From contig NZ_BBWZ01000034.1 in NCBI RefSeq assembly GCF_001015055.1, forward strand, positions 1 through 54,730: 54,730 bases of DNA. The letters are read 5' to 3'. This document shows positions 17,323 through 29,129 of the stretch, in pieces (positions within the stretch are counted from its first letter, which is position 1; each line of letters begins with the position of its first letter). Below the pieces are notes generated by a model. The model searched no databases, was not told where the DNA came from, and worked only from the letters and a program-made list of their open reading frames with translations. This DNA is from Aneurinibacillus tyrosinisolvens. GTDB taxonomy: Bacteria > Bacillota > Bacilli > Aneurinibacillales > Aneurinibacillaceae. The translations under genes and the position numbers were made by a program.

Positions 17323-18513
17323 ATGAACAAAAAGTCTGTTCGTGATGTAGATGTAAAAGGAAAACGTGTATTTTGCCGGTTCGACTTTAATGTACCGATG
17401 GAAAATGGCAGCATTACCGACGATACACGCATTCGTGCTGCCCTTCCTACGATTGAGTATTTAATCGGGCAGGGTGCAAGGATTATTATGTCCAGCCACC
17501 TGGGCCGCCCGAAGGGAAAAGTGGTCGAGGAACTGCGCCTTGGCGTTGTTGCAGACAGGCTTTCCGAACTGCTCGGGCAGAACGTCATTAAAATGGATGA
17601 GGTGTACAGCCCGGAAGTCCAGGATGCAGCTGACAAGCTGGCTAACGGAGATGTTATGCTCCTCGAAAATGTTCGTTTTCATCCCGGTGAGGAAAAGAAT
17701 GACGAGGAGCTGTCCAAACAGTTCGCTTCGCTCGCCGATCTATTCGTGAATGACGCATTCGGAACGGCCCACCGCGCCCATGCTTCAACAGCCGGCATTG
17801 CCCGCTATGTTGAAGGGGTGGCCGGGTTTTTGATGGAGAAAGAAATTGAATTCATGGGCAAAGCGCTGTCCCAGCCGGAACGTCCTTTTACTGCCATTAT
17901 CGGCGGGGCCAAAGTAAAAGATAAAATCGGCGTGATTGAGAATTTATTGGACAAAGTGGATAATTTAATTGTAGGCGGCGGACTGTCCAATACGTTTGTG
18001 AAGGCGCAGGGCTTTGACGTAGGCAACTCACTGCTGGAAGAAGAGAAAGTAGAACTTGCGAAGTCATTTATGGAAAAAGCGGAGCAAAAAGGGGTTCGTT
18101 TCCTTGTGCCGCTTGATGTTGTTGTTGCAGATGCCTTCTCGAATGACGCGAATACAAAGACGGTGGAAGTAAACGCCATTCCGGATGGCTGGCAGGCGCT
18201 TGATATCGGGCCGAAAACAATCGAGTTGTACAAAGGCGCCATCCGTGAGTCAAAAACAGTCATCTGGAACGGGCCAATGGGCGTGTTTGAAATGGACGCT
18301 TTTGCCAATGGGACAAATGAAGTAGCAAGAGCTTTACAGGAAGTAGACGGGACAACCATTATCGGGGGCGGTGACTCTGTTGCCGCGGTAGAAAAAGCCG
18401 GGGTAGCGGAAGCTATGACCCACATTTCTACTGGGGGCGGAGCCTCCCTTGAGTTTATGGAAGGAAAAGAACTGCCAGGTGTCGCAGTTCTTGCTGATAA
18501 GGAGCTGAGTTAA
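17323..18513 (+). CDS. pgk: Phosphoglycerate kinase
   Basis: Transfers phosphate from 1,3-bisphosphoglycerate to ADP. The 396 residues include the N-terminal signature '[15 protein letters not shown]', '[11 protein letters not shown]', and the C-terminal nucleotide-site '[13 protein letters not shown]' and '[15 protein letters not shown]'. The ATG at 17323 is chosen because AAGGAGG (17307-17313) lies nine bases upstream; the frame is open upstream to 17281 but that covers the intergenic hairpin. Confidence 0.97.
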   Translation: MNKKSVRDVDVKGKRVFCRFDFNVPMENGSITDDTRIRAALPTIEYLIGQGARIIMSSHLGRPKGKVVEELRLGVVADRLSELLGQNVIKMDEVYSPEVQDAADKLANGDVMLLENVRFHPGEEKNDEELSKQFASLADLFVNDAFGTAHRAHASTAGIARYVEGVAGFLMEKEIEFMGKALSQPERPFTAIIGGAKVKDKIGVIENLLDKVDNLIVGGGLSNTFVKAQGFDVGNSLLEEEKVELAKSFMEKAEQKGVRFLVPLDVVVADAFSNDANTKTVEVNAIPDGWQALDIGPKTIELYKGAIRESKTVIWNGPMGVFEMDAFANGTNEVARALQEVDGTTIIGGGDSVAAVEKAGVAEAMTHISTGGGASLEFMEGKELPGVAVLADKELS

Positions 18514-18515
18514 TT

Positions 18516-19286
18516 TTGTTAAGGGTACCGATTATTGCCGGCAACTGGAAGATGAATAAAACAGTGGAAGAAGCGCGGGAGTTCGCCATTGCGGTACGGC
18601 AGCTGCTGCCTGAAAGGGACGTGGAGACCGTTATTTGTGCCCCGTTTACTGCACTTCAGGCACTTGCGGAATCTCTCGGTGAATACCCGATCGCCATAGG
18701 TGCGCAGAATATGCACTGGGAGGAATCCGGCGCTTACACGGGCGAAATCAGTCCGGAAATGCTTACAAGCATTGGCGTGCGCTATGTCATTATCGGCCAT
18801 TCGGAACGCCGGGAATATTTTGCCGAAACAGACGAGAGGGTCAATAAGAAAGCAAAGGCTGCTTTTGCGCATGGATTAACTCCCATTGTTTGCGTCGGAG
18901 AAAACCTCGCTCAATACGAAGCCGGAGAAACAAAGGAATGGATTCGCGGCCAGGTCCGGGCTGCTATTGAGGGCCTTACCGCAGAACAGGCCGGCACGCT
19001 TGTCATCGCTTACGAGCCGATCTGGGCAATTGGAACGGGTAAATCTTCTTCCCCAGAAGAAGCGGGCGAGATTATCTCTTTCATTCGCAGCGTTATAGCC
19101 GAGGCATTCGATGAACAAACAGCGAATCAGGTGCGTATTCAGTACGGAGGATCAGTAAAACCTGAAAATATCGCATCCTACATGGAGCAGCCCGATATTG
19201 ATGGAGCGCTTGTAGGAGGAGCCAGCCTCACTGCAGATTCATTTATACAACTGATACAAGGAGCGTTAGGAGGCAAAGTGGAATGA
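18516..19286 (+). CDS. tpiA: Triosephosphate isomerase
   Basis: Interconverts dihydroxyacetone phosphate and glyceraldehyde-3-phosphate. It has 256 residues: catalytic Lys in AGNWKMNK, His in IIGHSERRE, Glu in [10 protein letters not shown], and the phosphate-binding GGSVKPEN and ALVGGASL. It starts at TTG 18516, with AAGGAG 11 bases upstream, and overlaps gpmI by four bases. Confidence 0.97.
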   Translation: MLRVPIIAGNWKMNKTVEEAREFAIAVRQLLPERDVETVICAPFTALQALAESLGEYPIAIGAQNMHWEESGAYTGEISPEMLTSIGVRYVIIGHSERREYFAETDERVNKKAKAAFAHGLTPIVCVGENLAQYEAGETKEWIRGQVRAAIEGLTAEQAGTLVIAYEPIWAIGTGKSSSPEEAGEIISFIRSVIAEAFDEQTANQVRIQYGGSVKPENIASYMEQPDIDGALVGGASLTADSFIQLIQGALGGKVE

Positions 19287-20818
19287 GTCGACCTAAACCT
19301 GTAGCATTGATTATCATGGACGGCTTTGGATGCAGAGCGGAAGAGTACGGCAATGCGGTGAAGCAGGCTAAGAAGCCAAACTTTGAACGGTACTGGAGCC
19401 AATTTCCACATACAACCCTTGGAGCAAGCGGACTGTCCGTCGGGCTGCCGGAAGGCCAGATGGGCAACTCCGAGGTAGGGCATTTAAACCTCGGTGCCGG
19501 ACGGGTCGTCTACCAGGAATTAACGCGGGTAACAAAGGCCATCCAGGAAGGAGAGTTTTTTCAAAATGAAACCCTCCTTCAAGCAGTAGAGCACGCCAAG
19601 AAAAACGGAACCGCGCTGCACCTTTACGGGTTAGTGTCAAATGGCGGTGTACACAGCCATATCGATCACCTATTCGCGCTGCTGCGGCTCGCGAAACAGC
19701 AGGATTTACATGAAGTATACATCCACGCCTTCCTTGATGGGAGAGATGTGGCACCTGACAGTGCGGTTAATTATATTCAAGAACTGCAGGAAAAAATTAA
19801 GGAATACGGCGTAGGGCGTATCGCAACGGTGCAGGGCCGCTACTATGCGATGGACCGGGACAAACGCTGGGAACGTACGGAAAAATCGTACCGGGCGATG
19901 GTCTATGCGGAAGGGCCGCAGTACACCGATCCGATCGAGGCGGTACGCGAGTCATATAAGCATAGCGTGTATGATGAATTTGTGATGCCAACGGTCATTG
20001 TGAACAGCGACGGTACACCTGTAGCGACTGTAAAGGATAATGACAGCGTGATTTTCTTCAATTTCCGTCCGGACCGTGCTATCCAGCTTTCACAGGTATT
20101 TACAAACGAAGACTTTCGCGGGTTCGATCGCGGAGACAAGTGTCCGAAACACCTTTTCTATGTGTGTCTGACGAGGTTCAGCGAGAGTGTGGACGGCTAT
20201 GTTGCCTACAAGCCGACCAACCTGGATAATACGCTTGGTGAGGTGCTGGCGCAGCATAAGATGAAGCAGCTCCGCATTGCGGAAACAGAAAAGTATCCCC
20301 ACGTTACGTTCTTTTTCAGCGGCGGAAGGGAACCTGAATTTGAGGGAGAGAAGCGGATTCTCATTAATTCTCCGAAGGTGGCAACCTATGATTTGCAGCC
20401 GGAAATGAGCATTTATGAAGTAACGGACGCTCTGCTTGAAGAAATCAGGCAGGAGGCCCAGGATGTTATCATTCTGAACTTCGCCAACTGCGATATGGTT
20501 GGGCATTCCGGTCTCATGGCACCTACGATTAAAGCTGTGGAAGCAGTGGATGAATGCGTAGGAAAAGTAGTGGATGCACTCCTTGCTAAGGGCGGGGTTG
20601 CTCTCATAACGGCCGACCATGGAAACGCGGATTTAATGCTCGACGAGAAAGGAAATCCGATTACATCCCACAGTACGTATCCGGTTCCGTTCATTCTAAC
20701 GAAAAAGGATGCCGCCCTGCGTGAAGGCGGGGTTCTGGCGGACATTTCCCCGACGATTCTAAAACTGCTTGGCATTGAGCAACCTAAAGAAATGACGGGA
20801 CAGTCTTTGTACAGTTAA
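19283..20818 (+). CDS. gpmI: 2,3-bisphosphoglycerate-independent phosphoglycerate mutase
   Basis: Alkaline-phosphatase-like, manganese-dependent enzyme converting 3- to 2-phosphoglycerate; in Bacillus it is pH-sensitive and matters for spore metabolism. It has 511 residues: metal-binding IIMDGFG at the N-terminus, the phospho-acceptor Ser63 in [17 protein letters not shown], '[13 protein letters not shown]', and the C-terminal ligands 'NCDMVGHSG' and 'TADHGNAD'. It starts within the tpiA end (ATGA overlap). Confidence 0.97.
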   Translation: MSRPKPVALIIMDGFGCRAEEYGNAVKQAKKPNFERYWSQFPHTTLGASGLSVGLPEGQMGNSEVGHLNLGAGRVVYQELTRVTKAIQEGEFFQNETLLQAVEHAKKNGTALHLYGLVSNGGVHSHIDHLFALLRLAKQQDLHEVYIHAFLDGRDVAPDSAVNYIQELQEKIKEYGVGRIATVQGRYYAMDRDKRWERTEKSYRAMVYAEGPQYTDPIEAVRESYKHSVYDEFVMPTVIVNSDGTPVATVKDNDSVIFFNFRPDRAIQLSQVFTNEDFRGFDRGDKCPKHLFYVCLTRFSESVDGYVAYKPTNLDNTLGEVLAQHKMKQLRIAETEKYPHVTFFFSGGREPEFEGEKRILINSPKVATYDLQPEMSIYEVTDALLEEIRQEAQDVIILNFANCDMVGHSGLMAPTIKAVEAVDECVGKVVDALLAKGGVALITADHGNADLMLDEKGNPITSHSTYPVPFILTKKDAALREGGVLADISPTILKLLGIEQPKEMTGQSLYS

Positions 20819-20853
20819 CCAAACAAATTACATAGATATAAGGAGATGAATGA

Positions 20854-22146
<1,293 letters not shown>

Positions 22147-22173
22147 AATCAGCCGGATAACCGGTGAATGGAA

Positions 22174-22207
22174 GTAGCATGCCTGCTGTTAGGGCATGCT
22201 ATTTTTG
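22174..22207 (+). terminator. Terminator of the glycolysis operon
   Basis: Stem TAGCATGCC / GGGCATGCTA followed by TTTTTG. Confidence 0.88.
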
Positions 22208-22226
22208 TCCTTTTTCCTTGCTTCCT

Positions 22227-22262
22227 ATTTGTAATGATTTTTTACAAATAGTGTATTATAAT
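22227..22262 (+). promoter_or_regulatory. Promoter and palindrome of the Fur-family gene
   Basis: A perfect inverted repeat ATTTGTAA-TGATTTT-TTACAAAT (22227-22249) lies immediately upstream of a -10 region (TATTAT 22254 / TATAAT 22257). It sits where an autoregulatory operator would be expected, but it does not match the standard PerR, Fur or Zur boxes closely. Confidence 0.55.
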
Positions 22263-22291
22263 AGTAAATAAAGCAGAAGGAGGGTCGGCGT

Positions 22292-22726
22292 ATGAGTCCA
22301 GGTATCATCGATACCGTTATCACGCGGATTAAAGAGAGAGGCGGACGAGTTACCGTACAGCGTCTTGCCATTATTAATGTGTTAATGCGTCTTGATCACC
22401 CGACAGCAGAGGAAATTTATCAGTTCATGCAGGCTGACTTTCCCACCCTTTCCTTTACGACTGTATATAATACGTTAAAATCACTGAAAGAACTTGGGGT
22501 TGTGCATGAATACCACCAGGATGAACGTTCGCGCTTCGAAATTAGCGAAATCCCCCATCACCACTTCCAATGCTTGCGCTGCGATAAGCTTACTGATATT
22601 TCACCGGAGAAAATTTCAGTCACACCGGATCCCGAGCTCGAATCCGAATTCGGGCCTGTAGAAGCAAAAGTCATTTTGCAAGGATTGTGCAAAGATTGCC
22701 GGGAGGAGACAGGGGACAAACATTGA
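22292..22726 (+). CDS. Fur family transcriptional regulator (PerR/Fur type)
   Basis: A 144-residue metal-dependent repressor with an N-terminal winged helix ('VTVQRLAIINVLMRLDHPTAEEIYQFMQADFPTLSFTTVYNTLKSLKELGVV'), metal-site His cluster 'PHHHFQCLRCDK' and a second Cys pair 'GLCKDC' that form the structural zinc site. The position equivalent to PerR Asp85 is Glu ('SRFEIS'), so peroxide sensing is not certain; Fur, PerR and Zur all remain possible. ATG 22292 follows AAGGAGGG. A palindrome overlaps its promoter. Confidence 0.88.
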   Translation: MSPGIIDTVITRIKERGGRVTVQRLAIINVLMRLDHPTAEEIYQFMQADFPTLSFTTVYNTLKSLKELGVVHEYHQDERSRFEISEIPHHHFQCLRCDKLTDISPEKISVTPDPELESEFGPVEAKVILQGLCKDCREETGDKH

Positions 22727-22808
22727 AAAGCTGTCTTCTTTGTGATACATTAAGAGGTGGTAAAAAGTATAAAAATTTGTATAGCTCCGTCAGGAGGAGG
22801 AACACAAG

Positions 22809-23048
22809 ATGGCAGTTGCCTTAAAAATTCTGCTTGTAATCGTCTCGATTGGTCTTATTCTTGTTGTATTGCTTCAATCAGGCAAAAGCGCCGGGCTTTC
22901 CGGATCCATCGCGGGCGGCGCGGAGCAAATTATGGGAAAAGCAAAAGCGCGCGGGGTAGATGCCCTGTTGAATAGATTAACGGTTATTCTCGCGGTTGCC
23001 TTTATGGTTTTAACCATTGTTGTCGCTTATTTGCTGCGCGTGGCATAA
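22809..23048 (+). CDS. secG: Preprotein translocase subunit SecG
   Basis: A 79-residue inner component of the SecYEG channel. It has two transmembrane helices (about 4-22 and 55-76) joined by a loop rich in Gly/Ser/Ala ('[21 protein letters not shown]') that is typical of SecG. ATG 22809 follows AGGAGGAGGAACACAAG. Synteny secG-est-rnr-smpB is conserved in Bacillales. Confidence 0.95.
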   Translation: MAVALKILLVIVSIGLILVVLLQSGKSAGLSGSIAGGAEQIMGKAKARGVDALLNRLTVILAVAFMVLTIVVAYLLRVA

Positions 23049-23090
23049 CGAACAAGAATGATCATTGGTTTAACTTCAAATCATGAAGGG

Positions 23091-23123
23091 AAAAACAGCA
23101 AGTGTAATGCTTGCTGTTTTTCT
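23091..23123 (+). terminator. Terminator after secG
   Basis: Stem AAACAGCAAG-tgtaatg-CTTGCTGTTT followed by TTC. It lies inside the upstream extension of the esterase frame, which shows that the esterase starts later. Confidence 0.88.
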
Positions 23124-23153
23124 TTACCTACAGGTTACAAAGGAGCGATAGAC

Positions 23154-23870
23154 GTGATTGGTTGTCTTCTTATACACGGTTTTACCGGCAGCCCGTATGA
23201 AGTAGTGCCGATTGCAAGGTATTTAGAGGGGCGCGGCTGGAAAATTGAATCTCCTGTGCTGGCAGGTCACGAAGGCCACCCTATGCCGTTCCGGAAGGCT
23301 ACGTGGCATGATTGGGTCCGATCTGCCGAGGATGCCCTGCAGAATTTGCTTAAGGTATGCCAGCAGGTATATGTCATCGGGTTTTCCATGGGCGGAATGA
23401 TTGCAGCCCACCTGTCTACACGCTATCCCGTATCGAAGCTTGTTTTGTTGAATGCAAGCTTATTTTACATAAACCCCCAACAGCTCTTTCGCGATGCGGC
23501 AGCCATCATTAAAAAGCATTTTACGTCCGGGCCGGATGCAAAGGAAACGTACCGCCGCTATGTCAATAAAGCGTTCTCGACACCTCCGCGCGCTGTCGTT
23601 CATTTTCGCCATCTTGTCCGGGTGCTGCGGCAGGATCTTCCGCATGTTACCGTGCCTGCCCTTATCATTCAAGGGGGCAAGGACGATCTCGTCGACCCGA
23701 GCAGTGCAGAATACATCTATAACACGATCGCTTCGACAGAAAAAGAAATGCATATTTTACCTGAATCAAAGCATATCATCTGTCATGATTGCGAGCAGGA
23801 AGAACTGCTTTCCCTCATTGACCGTTTTCTTACCGGCTCAAACAAGGAGGAAAGGGGAGACGCCGAATGA
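23154..23870 (+). CDS. Carboxylesterase, Est30-like (first of a tandem pair)
   Basis: A 238-residue alpha/beta hydrolase of the YvaK/Est30 type that hydrolyses short-chain esters in the cytosol. It shows the oxyanion motif HGFTGSP at 8-14, nucleophile Ser78 in GFSMGG, acid Asp in 'GGKDDLVDP' and His in 'ESKHIICHD'. It starts at GTG 23154 with AGGAG nine bases upstream; the frame is open to 23058 but that includes the secG terminator. It overlaps the next esterase by four bases. Confidence 0.9.
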   Translation: MIGCLLIHGFTGSPYEVVPIARYLEGRGWKIESPVLAGHEGHPMPFRKATWHDWVRSAEDALQNLLKVCQQVYVIGFSMGGMIAAHLSTRYPVSKLVLLNASLFYINPQQLFRDAAAIIKKHFTSGPDAKETYRRYVNKAFSTPPRAVVHFRHLVRVLRQDLPHVTVPALIIQGGKDDLVDPSSAEYIYNTIASTEKEMHILPESKHIICHDCEQEELLSLIDRFLTGSNKEERGDAE

Positions 23871-24619
23871 AGAGCAAACCTCGTTCACCGGAAACGTTTT
23901 TTTATCCAGGCGGGAATACAGGACTTCTTTTACTTCATGGATATACCGGCAGCACGGCCGAAATGCAGCCGATGGGACGTTATTTTCACAATCTCGGGTA
24001 CACGGTTCATGCACCGCTGTTGTCCGGGCACGGAAAAACACCGGAGGAAATGGCAAAAACCCGCTGGCCCGACTGGTGGCAAAGCGCACTCGACGGGTAT
24101 GACCGGCTTGTGGAGGCCGGCTGTGAGAAAATCGCGGTTGCCGGGCTTTCCATGGGAGGCTTGCTTACGATGCGCCTTTCTTACCACCGCTCACCGGAGG
24201 CGGTTGCACTGCTGAATACGCCGGTGGAAGTGCGCGATAAGCGAATCAAGTGGGCGAAATACGTCCATTATTTCAAGCCTTATATCCCACGGCGGGAGAG
24301 GAAAGAAGACCACATTGAATCAGGCTTGTTTCCGTATGACCGCAACCCGGTCGCCTGCGCCGGCAGCCTGTGGGATTTACTCAAAGACACGAAAAAAAAC
24401 CTATTTCGTGTCACGGCACCCACGCTCATTGTCCAATCAACGAACGATGAAACGATTGAGCCGGCAAGCGCTGATTATATTTATTCAAATATTGGTTCAG
24501 AATATAAAGAGATGAAATGGTACAGCAACTCCGGCCATATTATTACGCTTGATCGGGAGCGGGAGCACGTTTTTAAAGAAGTGGCTGATTTTTTGGCAGG
24601 CATTATTGGTAAGAAGTAA
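23867..24619 (+). CDS. Carboxylesterase, Est30-like (second of a tandem pair)
   Basis: A 250-residue alpha/beta hydrolase, paralogue of the preceding gene: HGYTGST (24-30), nucleophile Ser95 in GLSMGG, acid residue region 'STNDETIEP', His in 'NSGHIITLD'. The catalytic His context matches Est30 of Geobacillus well. It begins inside the previous stop (ATGA), so the two are co-translated. Most relatives carry a single est gene here; the pair suggests local duplication. Confidence 0.9.
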   Translation: MKSKPRSPETFFYPGGNTGLLLLHGYTGSTAEMQPMGRYFHNLGYTVHAPLLSGHGKTPEEMAKTRWPDWWQSALDGYDRLVEAGCEKIAVAGLSMGGLLTMRLSYHRSPEAVALLNTPVEVRDKRIKWAKYVHYFKPYIPRRERKEDHIESGLFPYDRNPVACAGSLWDLLKDTKKNLFRVTAPTLIVQSTNDETIEPASADYIYSNIGSEYKEMKWYSNSGHIITLDREREHVFKEVADFLAGIIGKK

Positions 24620-24682
24620 AGGAGGGGCCTGTGAAGAACAGGCCGACCCGCCTTTTATATTTTCGTAAAGGAGAGGACGAGC

Positions 24683-27007
24683 ATGCCGAGAGAAGAAGAT
24701 ATTTTGCTCTTTATGCGCGAGCAAGCGTATCGTCCAATGACGGTGAAAGAACTGGAAGAAGCGTTTGGCGTTGATTCCGCAGGTTCTTTTAAAGAGTTCG
24801 TAAAAGTGTTGAACCAGTTGGAGAGTGCCGGAGAGATTGTTCGAACGCGGACAGACCGCTTCGGTGTTCCGGAAAAAATGAATTTAACCCGCGGGAAACT
24901 GCAGGGGCACGCGAAGGGATTCGGGTTCGTACTTCCCGAGGATAAAAGCATGCCGGATATTTATATCCACGCAAATGACATGAACGGGGCGCTAAATGGC
25001 GATATCGTGCTTGCCCGTCTGAACCAGAACAGCAACGGTCCGCGCCTTGAAGGTGAAATTGTCAAAGTAGTGGAGCGCAGCAATCAGAAAATCGTCGGCA
25101 GGTATCAGGATGAAAAACACTATGGGTTTGTTATAACGGATGATAAGCGAATCCCCAAAGATATTTTTATTCCTAAGGGAGAGTCGATGGGGGCCGTCGA
25201 TGGGCACAAGGTTGTCGTCGACATCGTGAAGTTTCCGGAAACCGGCCGGGGAAACCCGGAAGGGAAAATCATTGAGATTCTGGGCCATAAAAACGATCCG
25301 GGTGTCGATATTTTGTCGATTATTCGTAAATACGATCTGCCTGAAGCGTTCCCGGAGGATGTTATGCGGGAGGCAGAAGCGGTGCCGGAGGTTATCAGTG
25401 AGTCGGAAATCCAGGGGCGCCGCGACTTGCGCGATCGTGTCATGGTGACCATCGACTCCGCCGATGCGAAGGACCTGGATGACGCCGTGTCGATCGAAAC
25501 GCTGGACAATGGCAATTACCGGCTTGGCGTTCATATCGCCGACGTTAGCTATTATGTAAAGGAAGACTCAGACTTAGATGTAGAGGCTTTCCGCCGCGGG
25601 ACGAGTGTCTATCTGGTTGATCGGGTCATTCCGATGCTGCCGCACCGCCTCTCAAATGGGATTTGCAGTTTGAACCCACAAGTCGATCGGTTGACGCTTA
25701 CGTGCGATATGGAAATCAACGCCGAAGGAACCGTAGTGAAATACGACATTTACGAAAGCGTGATTCGTACAGATGAGCGGATGACTTATAAGGACGTATA
25801 CAAAATTCTCGAAGAAAATGACGAGGAACTCATCGAGAGGTACAGGGAACTGGTGCCGCACTTCCAGGCGATGAAAGAGCTGGCCCTGAGACTCCGCAAT
25901 TACCGGATGGAGCGTGGTGCGATTGACTTCGACTTCGGGGAGGCGAAAATTCTCGTAGACGAAGAGGGAAAGCCGACGGAAGTAAAAATGCGCGAGCGGA
26001 CGATTGCGGAGAAACTCATTGAAGAATTCATGCTGAAGGCGAATGAGACGGTGGCCGAGCATTTCCACTGGATGCGCGTTCCATTTATTTACCGTGTTCA
26101 CGAGGATCCGGATGCAGACCGCCTCCAGACGTTCCTGGAATTCGTTACGAATTTTGGCTACTTCGTCCGTGGAAAGGCGAGTAATATTCATCCCCGTTCG
26201 CTTCAATTATTGTTGGAAGAGGCGAAAGGAACTCCGGAAGAAATCATCATTTCCAAAGTGATGCTTCGTTCCATGAAGCAGGCGAAATACGATGCAGAAA
26301 ACAAGGGGCACTTCGGGTTAGCAGCCGAATACTATACGCACTTCACGTCTCCGATTCGCCGTTATCCGGACTTAATTGTTCATCGGATGATTCGTGAATC
26401 GCTAAAGCCGGGCGGGTTCACGCCGGAGCGGATCGAAGAGTGGCAGCAGAAGATGCCTGTTATCGCAGAGCAAACGTCCGAGCGGGAGCGTAACTCGGTT
26501 GACGCGGAGCGGGAAACCGATGATTTGAAGAAAGCGGAATTTATGCTCCGGCACATGGACGAAGAATTCGATGGGATTGTCAGCAGTGTCGCTTCGTTCG
26601 GGATGTTTATCGAGCTGCCGAATACGATTGAAGGCATGGTCCATATTAGTAATCTAAGCGATGATTACTATGATTTCCACCAGAAGCAGTATGCCCTGGT
26701 CGGTCAGCGGACAGGAAGAATGTTCCGCATTGGGGATGAGGTGCGCGTGCGTGTGTTAAAGGTGGACGTTGATGAGCACACGATCGACTTTGAAGTCGTC
26801 GGGCTGAAGAAAAGCCGATCCGCGGGACGCGGAGAGGGAAAAAAGGCGAAAGTGATTGCTGTTACCACGAGCGACCGGAAGCACAAGGGAAAAGGAAAAG
26901 TGGCGCAGGGGAAGGATAATCCTTTCTGGATGGATGTTGTGGCAGAGAAGAAAAAGAAGAAGAAGCTAAATGTGCCGAAATCCGCGAAAAAGAAAAAGAA
27001 GAAATGA
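24683..27007 (+). CDS. rnr: Ribonuclease R
   Basis: A 3'-to-5' exoribonuclease that degrades structured RNA and, with SmpB-tmRNA, faulty mRNA. Domain order in 774 residues: N-terminal helix-turn-helix (about 1-70), cold-shock domains (about 70-220), RNB catalytic domain with the acidic cluster '[15 protein letters not shown]' (about 256-270) and '[16 protein letters not shown]', C-terminal S1 domain (about 635-715), then a Lys-rich tail ending in six Lys. ATG 24683 follows AAAGGAGAGGACGAGC. Confidence 0.97.
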   Translation: MPREEDILLFMREQAYRPMTVKELEEAFGVDSAGSFKEFVKVLNQLESAGEIVRTRTDRFGVPEKMNLTRGKLQGHAKGFGFVLPEDKSMPDIYIHANDMNGALNGDIVLARLNQNSNGPRLEGEIVKVVERSNQKIVGRYQDEKHYGFVITDDKRIPKDIFIPKGESMGAVDGHKVVVDIVKFPETGRGNPEGKIIEILGHKNDPGVDILSIIRKYDLPEAFPEDVMREAEAVPEVISESEIQGRRDLRDRVMVTIDSADAKDLDDAVSIETLDNGNYRLGVHIADVSYYVKEDSDLDVEAFRRGTSVYLVDRVIPMLPHRLSNGICSLNPQVDRLTLTCDMEINAEGTVVKYDIYESVIRTDERMTYKDVYKILEENDEELIERYRELVPHFQAMKELALRLRNYRMERGAIDFDFGEAKILVDEEGKPTEVKMRERTIAEKLIEEFMLKANETVAEHFHWMRVPFIYRVHEDPDADRLQTFLEFVTNFGYFVRGKASNIHPRSLQLLLEEAKGTPEEIIISKVMLRSMKQAKYDAENKGHFGLAAEYYTHFTSPIRRYPDLIVHRMIRESLKPGGFTPERIEEWQQKMPVIAEQTSERERNSVDAERETDDLKKAEFMLRHMDEEFDGIVSSVASFGMFIELPNTIEGMVHISNLSDDYYDFHQKQYALVGQRTGRMFRIGDEVRVRVLKVDVDEHTIDFEVVGLKKSRSAGRGEGKKAKVIAVTTSDRKHKGKGKVAQGKDNPFWMDVVAEKKKKKKLNVPKSAKKKKKK

Positions 27008-27012
27008 GAAAA

Positions 27013-27042
27013 GAAAAAAGGAAGAACAGTCCTTCCTTTTTT
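27013..27042 (+). terminator. Terminator after rnr
   Basis: Stem AAAAAAGGAAG-aacagtC-CTTCCTTTTTT; near-symmetric, so it may also serve the converging SDR gene. Confidence 0.8.
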
Positions 27043-27069
27043 CTAACGTTTTTGACCTTGCGGTCTTAA

Positions 27070-27810
27070 TTATTGGGCGGTGTAGCCGCCGTCAACGAGC
27101 AGGGATGCGCCGGTGACGAAAGAAGCGTCGTCGCTGGCGAGGAATTTAACCGCCTTCGCGATTTCTTCAGGCCGGCCGAGGCGGCCGATCGGATGCCTGG
27201 AAACGAGGAAGTTCCGCGCTTTTTCATCCAGATCCTTGAGAAGCGGTGTTTCTATATATCCCGGACAAACGGAGTTGACACGAATGTTATCTTTAGCATA
27301 ATCAAGTGCCAGCGTCCGGCTCAAATTGACGACACCCGCTTTGGCTGCCGTATACGACGTGACGCCCGGCTGGCCTACGTGACCGAGGATAGAAGCATTA
27401 TTAATGATGCTGCCGCCGCCTGCTTTTTGCATCTCCGGAATGACATGCTTACAGCAGAGAAACACGCCGGTCAGGTTGATTCCAATGAGCTGGTTCCACT
27501 TGTCCAGGCTTAATTCTGCGGCAGGCGTTATGTCGCCAATTCCGGCGTTGGCGAACAAGATATGAACGCCGTCGAATTCCTCCACTGTGCGTTGGACCAT
27601 TTGCTGAACATCCTCTTCCTTGCTGACATCGACTTTTACAAACAGGGCCTGCTGGCCGGCTGCTTTTATTTCTTCTGCCACGCGCTGGCCGTCTTGTTCG
27701 TTATAGTCAGCAACAACAACGCTCGCACCTTCACGAGCGAGTTCTTTTGCGCTTGCTTCACCGATTCCGCTGCCGCCTCCGGTAATGATCGCTACTTTTC
27801 CTGCAAACAT
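27070..27810 (-). CDS. Short-chain dehydrogenase/reductase
   Basis: A 246-residue NAD(P)-dependent oxidoreductase of the classical SDR family: TGGGSGIG at about 10-17, NAG at about 89-91 ('FANAGIGD'), catalytic Ser in 'IINNASILG', Tyr-x3-Lys in SYTAAKAG. Asp near the end of strand 2 (VVADYNEQD) favours NAD. The substrate is not predictable; 3-oxoacyl or sugar-alcohol dehydrogenases are the usual roles. GGAGGAATCAACCT precedes the ATG at 27810. It interrupts the usual rnr-smpB order on the opposite strand. Confidence 0.88.
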   Translation of the reverse strand: MFAGKVAIITGGGSGIGEASAKELAREGASVVVADYNEQDGQRVAEEIKAAGQQALFVKVDVSKEEDVQQMVQRTVEEFDGVHILFANAGIGDITPAAELSLDKWNQLIGINLTGVFLCCKHVIPEMQKAGGGSIINNASILGHVGQPGVTSYTAAKAGVVNLSRTLALDYAKDNIRVNSVCPGYIETPLLKDLDEKARNFLVSRHPIGRLGRPEEIAKAVKFLASDDASFVTGASLLVDGGYTAQ

Positions 27811-27946
27811 AGGTTGATTCCTCCTCCATGTATTTTTTCCTTCTTATGTAATTTCTCTAACGGGTGGGCGGATCTCCTCCTTTTTTAAACGGTTCTTTTT
27901 GTGGTACTATGTATACACATAACCAATGTAGATGAAGGAGAACGCC

Positions 27947-28411
27947 ATGGGCAAAGAAGGAATCAAAGTCGTCGCGCAAAATAAAAAAGCGCGGCATGAC
28001 TATTTTATCGAAGAAACATACGAAGCAGGCATTATACTCACAGGGACGGAGATTAAGTCAATTCGCAACGGGCGGGTGAATTTAAAGGACAGCTACGCGG
28101 GGATCCGCAATGGAGAAGCGTATCTTTTTAACCTTCACATTAGTGAATATGAGCAGGGAAACCGGTACAATCACGACCCGGTGCGTGTGCGCAAACTATT
28201 GCTCCATCGTGGTGAAATCGCCAAGCTGCTCGGCCAGACGAAGATAAAAGGAATGTCGCTCGTACCGCTGCGCCTGTATTTAAAAGGCGGTTTTTGCAAG
28301 GTCGAGATTGGCCTGGCAAAAGGGAAGAAGAATTACGATAAGCGTGAATCGCTGAAGGAGAAAGATGCCCAGCGTGAAGTGCAGCGGGCGCTGCGTGAAA
28401 GAAACAGGTAA
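27947..28411 (+). CDS. smpB: SsrA-binding protein SmpB
   Basis: Binds tmRNA and delivers it to stalled ribosomes. The 154-residue protein shows '[26 protein letters not shown]', '[47 protein letters not shown]' and a basic C-terminal tail ([22 protein letters not shown]). The ATG at 27947 is chosen, since AAGGAG lies eight bases upstream; ATG 27932 overlaps that site. The tmRNA gene follows 100 bases downstream. Confidence 0.97.
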   Translation: MGKEGIKVVAQNKKARHDYFIEETYEAGIILTGTEIKSIRNGRVNLKDSYAGIRNGEAYLFNLHISEYEQGNRYNHDPVRVRKLLLHRGEIAKLLGQTKIKGMSLVPLRLYLKGGFCKVEIGLAKGKKNYDKRESLKEKDAQREVQRALRERNR

Positions 28412-28425
28412 ATAGGGGCGGTATG

Positions 28426-28454
28426 TTGCGAAATATATCAAAATGTGCTATACT
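28426..28454 (+). promoter_or_regulatory. ssrA promoter
   Basis: TTGCGA (28426-28431), a 17-base spacer ending in TGC, TATACT (28449-28454). It lies about 60 bases before the mature tmRNA 5' end, consistent with a leader removed by RNase P. Confidence 0.75.
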
Positions 28455-28513
28455 GTAAACATAACTGAATAAGTTATGAGTGCTCTGATTTCCCAGGAGC
28501 GACCTTCCTATAT

Positions 28514-28878
28514 GGGGGCGTTCTGGATTCGACGGGGATGGTTCGAGCATGAGTAGCGAGCCGGTGGGTTGCGATTCCGTAAACAACGCAAGCGTAAATA
28601 CAAACGCTAAAGAACAAAACAACTTCGCTTTAGCTGCCTAATAAGCAGTAGCGGTCTTATCTCTCCATCGTCCATGTGGCGGGAATAAGACTCAACCTTT
28701 AGTGGACTACGCCTAAAGCTTCCGTCTGGAGCTGAGGGAAGAGACTAATCAGACTAGCCTATCAGGTAGTGGGTTACCTGGCAGCCCGGTAGGCGAATCA
28801 ACCACAGGTAACTGCGCTCGGAGAAGCTTATGTCATCGGAGTCTTCGGACGTGGGTTCGATTCCCACCGCCTCCACCA
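28514..28878 (+). ncRNA. ssrA: Transfer-messenger RNA (tmRNA)
   Basis: A 365-nt tmRNA. The tRNA-like domain is formed by GGGGGCG at the 5' end pairing with CGCCTCC before ACCA (28868-28878), with T-arm GTGGGTTCGATTCCCAC. The tag frame ends ...AKEQNNFALAA followed by TAATAA; the resume codon is probably upstream of the first Ala but cannot be fixed by eye. Pseudoknot segments follow. Its promoter and smpB lie just upstream. Confidence 0.97.
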
Positions 28879-28944
28879 ATACATATGTGTGGAGCAATTT
28901 TTATTTGTATAAAAATGAGCATAAAACAATGTTAGTAATTAACT

Positions 28945-28991
28945 AAAACAGCTTAAAAACATTATTATTATAATGTTTTTAAGCTGTTTTT
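28945..28991 (+). terminator. Terminator after ssrA
   Basis: Long perfect stem AAAACAGCTTAAAAACATTA / TAATGTTTTTAAGCTGTTTT followed by T. Confidence 0.9.
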
Positions 28992-29129
28992 ACTATAATA
29001 GTAGAATATTTTTATTTTTTGTTTAAATACAAGTGTGCAGACGCTTAAAAAAAGCTTGTTAGACATTGTTTGTCATATACCCAATATAAACACTTTGCCG
29101 TAAAATAGCGGGCTAATGTAATTGACGTT

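Noticed and set aside
23058..23153. N-terminal extension of the first esterase
   Set aside because: The frame is open but contains the secG terminator; the GTG at 23154 has the ribosome site.
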